This document shows, piece by piece, positions 59,228-64,000 of a stretch of 64,000 nucleotides of DNA. The stretch spans positions 1 to 64,000 of the forward strand of contig JANQNP010000032.1 of the NCBI GenBank assembly GCA_028279505.1, in the 5' to 3' direction. The first letter of the stretch is position 1. The number at the start of each line of letters is the position of its first letter. Made by a program: the position numbers and the translations under genes. The stretch is from Dehalococcoidia bacterium (lineage in GTDB: Bacteria; Chloroflexota; Dehalococcoidia; UBA2979). The notes beneath the pieces are model-generated. The model saw only the letters and a list, made by a program, of their open reading frames with translations. It ran no database searches and was not told the origin of the DNA.

Positions 59228-59995
59228 CTATCTCACCTTCGCAGCGGACGCGTGCTGTGCAGCGACCCATTCATCGAATTCGTCGCGTTCGACGACTCGA
59301 ACCTTCATCGCCATGTCGGTGTGATTGAGTCCGCACAGCTCAGCGCACTGGATGCGATACGCGACGTCGTCCTCGTAGCTGCCCGTCTCGGTGACGGTCG
59401 TATAGAGGACCGTCGTCTGGCCGGGGACCGCGTCGATCTTCTGGCGGAACGCCGGCACCCAGAACGAGTGCAGGATGTCGAGCGCCTCGACGTCGAACTG
59501 GATCCGCGTGTGCGCGGGCAGGACCATCTCGTCGCCGGCCCCGCTGCTGAGTCTGATGCCATCGTGGTCGGGGTAGTTGATCAGCCACTGCCAGGAGACG
59601 CTCGTCACCTCGACGCGCATCTCGGCGGTGTCGTCCTCGCGTAGCTCGGCGAGCCCGGTCAGGCCGGGGTAGATCATCACCACCACGGCCAGCACCGCGC
59701 TGGCCGCGAGCCACGCCTTCGGGAACCAGTTCGTCCCGAGGATCGGCGGCCCGTCCTCGCCCTCGGCGGGTGGTCCGCTCGCTCGCCACTTCCAGAGCGC
59801 GATCATCAGGACCGCGATCACGATCGCGAAGACCGGTGCGCCCATGTAGGTCATCACCATGAACGCTTCGTCGATCAGCTCCGATTCCTCGGCGCCGACG
59901 GCGGGGAAGGGGTCCATGACGAAGACCGCGACGCCGACGGAGACGATGCTTACGATCGCCCACAACACGATCACCAACGTCAGGTCACGTCTCAT
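59228..59995 (-). CDS. ctaC: Cytochrome c oxidase subunit II
   Basis: The 255-residue protein has two membrane helices (LTLVIVLWAIVSIVSVGVAVF and VFAIVIAVLMIALWKW) and a periplasmic cupredoxin domain with the CuA site: LHSFWVPAF, then QCAELCGLNHTDM (C-x3-C-x3-H-x2-M). The tryptophan-rich VSWQWLINYP precedes it. No cytochrome c domain is fused at the C-terminus. The ATG at 59995 follows a GGGGAG site; the frame extends upstream but with a non-hydrophobic start. It accepts electrons from cytochrome c or a copper protein. First gene of the cox operon. Confidence 0.94.
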   Translation of the reverse strand: MRRDLTLVIVLWAIVSIVSVGVAVFVMDPFPAVGAEESELIDEAFMVMTYMGAPVFAIVIAVLMIALWKWRASGPPAEGEDGPPILGTNWFPKAWLAASAVLAVVVMIYPGLTGLAELREDDTAEMRVEVTSVSWQWLINYPDHDGIRLSSGAGDEMVLPAHTRIQFDVEALDILHSFWVPAFRQKIDAVPGQTTVLYTTVTETGSYEDDVAYRIQCAELCGLNHTDMAMKVRVVERDEFDEWVAAQHASAAKVR

Positions 59996-60142
59996 CCCGG
60001 CGTCTCCCCTCAACACGGCCACGCCGCTGGGGGCAGAATTGCCGCGCACGGACCTAGGAGGCAGGGCGAAACGTCCCGGTCGAGGTAGGACTTACGGGCC
60101 ACGTCGCCTGGGACAACGCCCGGAACCGCCGTCGGAGCGGTC

Positions 60143-60160
60143 CCCGCGCCTCAGCGCGGG
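60143..60160. repeat. Inverted repeat CCCGCGC-CTCA-GCGCGGG between the Crp-like and cox genes
   Basis: A perfect seven-base-pair stem with a four-base loop lies in the 243-base gap after the regulator gene. It lacks a U-tract. It may end the regulator transcript or form part of the cox leader. Confidence 0.5.
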
Positions 60161-60190
60161 ATCGCCGACACGCCAGCGATCCGCCGGCCG

Positions 60191-60215
60191 GGCTCTCGAG
60201 GTGAGGCTCTCGAGG
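60191..60215. repeat. Direct repeat GGCTCTCGAGG upstream of the cox operon
   Basis: The 11-mer occurs at 60191-60201 and 60205-60215, 14 bases apart, each holding the palindrome CTCGAG. It might be a tandem regulator site, for example for the adjacent Crp-type protein, but it is near the regulator's own stop codon. Confidence 0.45.
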
Positions 60216-60238
60216 GTGGGCGTCGTTCGGTGAGCCGG

Positions 60239-61060
60239 CTAGCCGGTGTACTCGAAGCGGCCCGCGAGCTGCAGCTCGCGCGCACTGTCGGCGTTCCGCC
60301 GGCAATCGCAGGCGTTCTGCCACAACGCCGAGCGGTCCAGGATCGTGATCCGCCCCCGGTCGAGGGAGATCACCCGCCGCGACTTCAGCTCGCCCAGCGC
60401 CTCGCTGATCGACTGCCGTCGCACACCCAGCACCTCGGCGATGCGCGCGTGCGTCACCTCGAGCGTGTCGCTGCTCTGGTGAACGCGGAGCAGCAGCAGG
60501 AAGTACGCGGTGCGTGACTTCACCGGGTGGTGGCCCGGGCAGTCGGCCGACAGCTCGCGCCAGTTGATGACGTGCGACGCATGCGACAGCACCGCGCGCA
60601 GCAGCTCCGTCGAGCGCTCCAGCAGCGCGCGGTAGTACGGAACATCGAGGACGATCGCCACGCCCGGCACGTCGACGACGAGGTCGCCCCCGCCAACCGA
60701 GACCTCCGGCCGCGCCACCCCGATCGCGTTCACTGCGGACTCGCGCCCGCGGTGCGAGTACGCGTAGTGACTGCCGTCGTCGCGCGTGCGAACCCCCGTG
60801 AGCATCCCGCTCAGCGGGAAGAACACCCGCTTCGGCCCGCCCTGCTGCTCGACCACGTCGCCCAGCTCGAGCCTGATCGCCTGCGCGTGCGTGAGCATCT
60901 CCTCGCGGAGCTCCTGCGACAACGAGGCCAATAGAACGTTCGAGCAGGCGGCCTCGGCCGCCGCCGCTAGTCTCGCTGCCTCACTGCGCGATCGGACCGG
61001 CTCAGCAAGCGTTCGGGTACGCGGCTTTGTCGCGTCCCAGCCAACCGCACGGGTGGTCAC
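60239..61060 (-). CDS. Crp/Fnr family transcriptional regulator
   Basis: The 273-residue protein has a cyclic-nucleotide-binding-like beta barrel (LELGDVVEQQGGPKRVFFPLSGMLTG, then GRESAVNAIGVARPE) and a winged-helix DNA-binding domain with the helix-turn-helix VTHARIAEVLGVRRQSISEALGEL. It lacks the N-terminal Fe-S cysteines of Fnr and the exact cAMP-binding R-S motif, so its ligand is unknown. It is encoded just upstream of the cytochrome oxidase operon on the same strand, separated by 243 bases with hairpins and repeats. It may regulate respiration (inference). Confidence 0.88.
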   Translation of the reverse strand: MTTRAVGWDATKPRTRTLAEPVRSRSEAARLAAAAEAACSNVLLASLSQELREEMLTHAQAIRLELGDVVEQQGGPKRVFFPLSGMLTGVRTRDDGSHYAYSHRGRESAVNAIGVARPEVSVGGGDLVVDVPGVAIVLDVPYYRALLERSTELLRAVLSHASHVINWRELSADCPGHHPVKSRTAYFLLLLRVHQSSDTLEVTHARIAEVLGVRRQSISEALGELKSRRVISLDRGRITILDRSALWQNACDCRRNADSARELQLAGRFEYTG

Positions 61061-61426
61061 GACAACCCCCTGAACGTCGGTGCGCGTCCCAGCGGGACGG
61101 ACCCTCGATCGAGCGAGCCGATTGGCTCGCGATGGCGGCGATTCTAATACAAACCACGTTTGGTAGCACGATCGTCATGCGCCGACGCCAATCTGACGCC
61201 CGAATCGACCCGAACGCGCGTGATCAGCACGTGATCGGCGCGTAAGCAACAGACAGGTCAGAACGTCCGTCCCCGACCGCCCGCACTCCCAGCGAACCAG
61301 GCCGCGCTGTCCCCCGAACGGGTGACACCGCGTCGTCGAACGAACGATCGAACTCGTGCGCGCGGCGGACGCCGAGATCGGGACCGCCGCGCGACGATGC
61401 CCGTACCCGCACCGCAGGAGCCCGCC
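61061..61426. other. Intergenic region between the Crp-like regulator and a small membrane protein
   Basis: This 366-base gap includes an AT-richer patch at 61140-61175 (TTCTAATACAAACC on the plus strand) that could hold promoters in both directions; ACCA-CGTT-TGGT is a small inverted repeat there. No protein-coding signal is convincing, although a rightward frame from 61322 runs into the next gene. Confidence 0.45.
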
Positions 61427-61648
61427 ATGACCCACGCTCACGCCACGTTCGACACGACGCCGCGCTTCAGGCTGCCGCGTTGGAACCGCTCGCTGAACAT
61501 CCTCGCGCCGCTCGCCGGCATCGTGCTGCTGGCAGCCATCGCCGCCGCCCCGTCGTTCGGCAGCTCCGAGGGCCAACCCGCATCCGAGGGCTCTCGCGCC
61601 GCCGCCGCTGGCGCCGTCGTCGGCCAGGACGACCTCAGCCTGAGGTAG
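61427..61648 (+). CDS. Small single-span membrane protein, unknown function
   Basis: The 73-residue frame has one hydrophobic helix around residues 25-45 (LNILAPLAGIVLLAAIAAAP), preceded by a basic stretch and followed by an Ala/Ser/Gly-rich tail ending QDDLSLR. ATG 61427 is chosen because CAGGAG lies seven bases ahead; a longer frame begins at 61322 but is Arg-rich and without a site. No family was recognised. It is convergent with the luciferase-like gene. Confidence 0.5.
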   Translation: MTHAHATFDTTPRFRLPRWNRSLNILAPLAGIVLLAAIAAAPSFGSSEGQPASEGSRAAAAGAVVGQDDLSLR

Positions 61649-61654
61649 GCGTCC

Positions 61655-62581
61655 TTAGACCTCCGCCTTGAGGCTCGGGATCACCTCGCGCGCGATCTGC
61701 TCGTAGTACCCGTCGCCCTGCTCGACGCGTGACGGGTAGTAGAAGAGGAACTCGTCGACGCCAGCCTCCCGGTAGCGACCGACGAAGTCCCGGAACTGCT
61801 CCGGCGAACCCCAGACGTTGTCCGGCGTCACCCCGCCCCCCGCGAGGATCGAACGGCGCAGCGTCGAGGGGTCGCGACCCACCGAGGCACAGAACTCGTC
61901 CATCTGCTCGTTGCGAGCGCGCGTCTGGTCGACACACTCCTCGCTGCTCAGCGCACCGCGATCGTCCAACACGTCGCTCGGGATCTGGTTCCACGACTCG
62001 GCGAGGCGGGCCGTGAACTTCATGTTGACCGGCCGCGCCGCCGCCAGCGTGAACGGCGGCCGGGGGAGCTGCACCGGCCCCGGGTCCATCACCGCTTCGG
62101 TCGCCTGGTAGTACGCGCCGTCGTACGAGGTGGCGCCACCGTCGGTCGCCTCCCCGCGCAGCAGCGTGTCCAGCATCTTCACGAAGTCCCGGAACCGACG
62201 CGCCCGCTCCAGCGGGTCCCACTCCGGCAGCCCTGTCATGTTCACGTCGTTGACCGCGCCCGCCGCGCCGATCCCCATCTCGAAGCGACCCTCCGAGAGG
62301 TGGTCGATCGTCAGCGCCTCCTTCGCGAGGAGCGCGGGATGCCGGATCGTGATCGAGGTGACCAGCGCCCCGATGCGGATCCGCTCGGTCTGCACCGCGG
62401 CCGCGGCCATCAGCGTGTACGCCTCGAACCACCGCCCCGAGGGACGCGCCGGGTTCACGAAGTGATCCGCGAACCAGAGGCTGTCGAACCCGTAATCGTC
62501 CAGCTCGCGCCAGCGCTCCTGCTGGACCGCCACCGGCACCACCTGCGGCGCGAGGATCCCGAATCTCAGCGGTAGCGGCAT
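61655..62581 (-). CDS. LLM-class (luciferase-like) flavin/F420-dependent oxidoreductase
   Basis: The 308-residue protein has the bacterial-luciferase-like barrel pattern: LRFGILAPQVVPVAVQQERWRELDDYGFDSLWFADHFVN, then TERIRIGALVTSITIRHPALLAKEALTIDHLSEGRFEMGIGAAG and TLAAARPVNMKFTARLAESWNQI. This is typical of F420- or FMN-dependent dehydrogenases or monooxygenases in high-GC bacteria. Start ATG 62581 follows a GAGGAG site; the frame extends upstream only as noise. The substrate is unknown. It is divergent from a CoA-transferase gene. Confidence 0.88.
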   Translation of the reverse strand: MPLPLRFGILAPQVVPVAVQQERWRELDDYGFDSLWFADHFVNPARPSGRWFEAYTLMAAAAVQTERIRIGALVTSITIRHPALLAKEALTIDHLSEGRFEMGIGAAGAVNDVNMTGLPEWDPLERARRFRDFVKMLDTLLRGEATDGGATSYDGAYYQATEAVMDPGPVQLPRPPFTLAAARPVNMKFTARLAESWNQIPSDVLDDRGALSSEECVDQTRARNEQMDEFCASVGRDPSTLRRSILAGGGVTPDNVWGSPEQFRDFVGRYREAGVDEFLFYYPSRVEQGDGYYEQIAREVIPSLKAEV

Positions 62582-62748
62582 GACGTGCTCCTCGTGGCTC
62601 CGGCTGGCAGGCGCCCAGCCTACCCGAGCCCAGCCCAGCAACCTCCGAGGGCTCGACGGACCCCAGCGCGGCCACCCGAACGATGTCCGGAACCCGGCTG
62701 ACTCCCCTCCGGCCTCTGCGCTAGATTCCGGCGGCTGGGAGGCGACGG

Positions 62749-64000
62749 ATGACGCGACCATTCGAGGGCGTGCGGGTGATCGATCTCTCCGATCGACTCT
62801 CCGGCGCCTTCGCCGCGCGCCTCTTCGGCGACTACGGCGCCGACGTCGTCCTCGCCGAACCGCCCGAGGGCCACCCGCTCCGCCACGAGCCGCCGTTCCT
62901 CGACGACCAACCCGGCCTCGAGCGGTCGGCGCTCCACGCGTACGCCAACTGGAACAAGCGGTCGGTGATCGCCGAGGACGGCGAGACCCTCGATGAACTC
63001 GTCGCGGACGCTGACGTGGTCGTCACTACTGCGTCGCCCCTGAACGGCCGCCTGACCTCGGCGCTGCGCCACCTCCGCGAGGACGCGGTCCACCTCTCGG
63101 TGACCCCGCACGGCCTCCAGGGCCCCCTCGCCGCGCGGCCGGGCAACGACCTCACGGCCAGCGCGCGCACCGGCTGGGCCTACATCAACGCCTACCAGGA
63201 CGAACCGCCGCTGCAGATGCCCCGCCGCCAGAGCGGCTACATCGGAGGCGTCGCCGGCTTCGTCGGAGCGGCCGCGGCGCTGCGGCGGCGCGACGCCTCC
63301 CGCGCGCCGGAATGCGTCGACGTCAGCGAGGTCGAGGCGTTCGCCCTCACCGTCCACCCCTGGGGCATCGCCGCGATCTACCACGACATCGGCTGGAGTC
63401 GCGGACCGGCCGGCGGCAAGACCCGCGGCGAGCCGGGACCGCTCTGGCAGACCTCGGATGGCCAGATCAACTTCGGCCTCGGCGACTGGCACAACTGGCC
63501 CGAGGCGATGCGCCTCCTCAACCTCCCGGAACTCGGCGAGCGTGAGGACCTGATCCCGGATGTCGGGCGCCACTCGAAAGACCTCTCTGCCGTCGTCGCC
63601 GGCGCCGCACGCGAGCTGGCCACCATGGAGCGCTGGCCCCTCTTCCACGCGCTCGCCGAACTCCGCTGCATCTCCGGCGTGCTCCAGGACATCGAGGACA
63701 TCGTCGCCGACCCTCAGCTCGCCGCCCGCGACTTCCTCGTCACCACCACCATCGAGGGCAAGCCGGTCCGCGCGGCGGGCGCACCCGCGAAGTCCGCGCC
63801 CTCGCCGTGGCGCCTGCGCTGTCCTGCGCCACGCCTCGGCTCGAGCGACGGCGCCCCGCCCCACCGCGCTCGACCCACCGCCGCCCCGCGGACCGCGCCA
63901 CCCCCGTCGCCAGAAGGACCGCTCGAGGGCGTGCGCGTCCTCAGCTTCGGACAGGCGTGGGCTGGCACCTTCGGCACCGAGCTGCTCTCGCTCCTCGGTG
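62749..64000 (+). CDS. Tandem-type CaiB/BaiF CoA-transferase, truncated at the window end
   Basis: The frame is open from ATG 62749 (GGGAGG site 6-7 bases ahead) to the window edge, about 417 residues. It has VRVIDLSDRLSGAFAARLFGDYGADVVLAEPPEG, VTPHGLQGPLA and the aspartate motif CVDVSEVEAF. After a Pro/Arg-rich linker near residue 365-385 a second unit begins GVRVLSFGQAWAGTFGTELLSLLG, so the gene is another two-unit fusion like the one at 30356-32788. The first unit is more divergent than the CoA-transferases at 28-33 kb. The acyl substrate is unknown. Confidence 0.82.
   Translation, partial: MTRPFEGVRVIDLSDRLSGAFAARLFGDYGADVVLAEPPEGHPLRHEPPFLDDQPGLERSALHAYANWNKRSVIAEDGETLDELVADADVVVTTASPLNGRLTSALRHLREDAVHLSVTPHGLQGPLAARPGNDLTASARTGWAYINAYQDEPPLQMPRRQSGYIGGVAGFVGAAAALRRRDASRAPECVDVSEVEAFALTVHPWGIAAIYHDIGWSRGPAGGKTRGEPGPLWQTSDGQINFGLGDWHNWPEAMRLLNLPELGEREDLIPDVGRHSKDLSAVVAGAARELATMERWPLFHALAELRCISGVLQDIEDIVADPQLAARDFLVTTTIEGKPVRAAGAPAKSAPSPWRLRCPAPRLGSSDGAPPHRARPTAAPRTAPPPSPEGPLEGVRVLSFGQAWAGTFGTELLSLLG

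Noticed and set aside
1..64000. CRISPR arrays, transposons or prophage
   Set aside because: No regular spaced repeats, transposase-like proteins or phage structural genes were seen in any part of the window.

Overview
The window is about 64 kb of high-GC bacterial DNA (third codon positions almost always G or C), densely packed with genes. No rRNA, tRNA, CRISPR array, insertion sequence or phage gene was recognised. The gene content suggests an aerobic heterotroph with many acyl-CoA, CoA-transferase and ABC-importer genes. Lipoproteins carry a Cys anchor followed by Thr/Pro/Ala/Glu-rich linkers (C-G-D-D-D-D-P-T-A-T-P style), which is common in Chloroflexota. An aerobic Chloroflexota lineage is my best guess (inference, moderate to low confidence).

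Layout. 1-2.8 kb: end of a molybdopterin hydroxylase, an acyl-CoA carboxylase subunit and an exported metallo-beta-lactamase-fold protein. 2.9-5.8 kb: a FecBCD/BtuFCD-type importer. 6.2-11.5 kb: erythromycin-esterase-family protein, DUF2087, NUDIX, D-aminoacylase-type amidohydrolase and a YeiH-family membrane protein. 11.7-16.4 kb: a leftward operon with a sulfonate/nitrate-type ABC importer, an acyl-CoA-dehydrogenase-fold enzyme and a DUF4242 protein, led by a good sigma70-type promoter and an Rrf2/IscR-like palindrome. 16.6-26.3 kb: CoA-ligase-like protein, DUF3179, a giant NAD-glutamate dehydrogenase, a glutamine-synthetase-family enzyme and a small DUF1059-like ORF. 26.3-33.7 kb: leftward cluster of one FAD amine oxidase, three enoyl-CoA hydratases and two CaiB/BaiF CoA-transferases, one of them a tandem fusion. 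33.9-39 kb: a secreted clan-A-like glycoside hydrolase, an unknown lipoprotein, a PPOX-class flavoprotein and an APH-like kinase without a normal start codon. 39-43 kb: rightward cluster of a thiolase-like protein lacking its catalytic residues, a DUF35 partner, a GIY-YIG-like protein, an acyl-CoA dehydrogenase and an enoyl-CoA hydratase. 43.2-46.3 kb: small membrane protein, PHP phosphoesterase, methyltransferase, NTF2-like protein and a frameshifted dienelactone hydrolase. 46.4-50.4 kb: divergent FbpA / FbpBC ferric-iron importer. 50.4-56 kb: acyl-CoA dehydrogenase and a Dpp-type importer lacking ATPases. 56-61 kb: aa3-type cytochrome oxidase operon with a Crp/Fnr regulator upstream. 61.4-64 kb: small membrane protein, luciferase-like oxidoreductase and a truncated tandem CoA-transferase.

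How it fits together. The acyl-CoA genes look like one or more degradation routes: CoA activation or transfer, dehydrogenation, hydration, then C-C cleavage by a thiolase-like aldolase with its DUF35 partner. The oxidase supplies aerobic respiration. Glutamate dehydrogenase, the glutamine-synthetase-like enzyme and the amine oxidase point to amino-acid or amine catabolism. Four ABC importers cover iron or a corrinoid, an organosulfur or related anion, ferric iron, and peptides.

The least explained items are the DUF4242/ABC/ACAD operon and its operator, a tandem UUC-loop hairpin element placed exactly at gene 3' ends, the start-less kinase, the GIY-YIG-like protein in a fatty-acid operon, and an oxidase subunit I with an altered proton-channel position.
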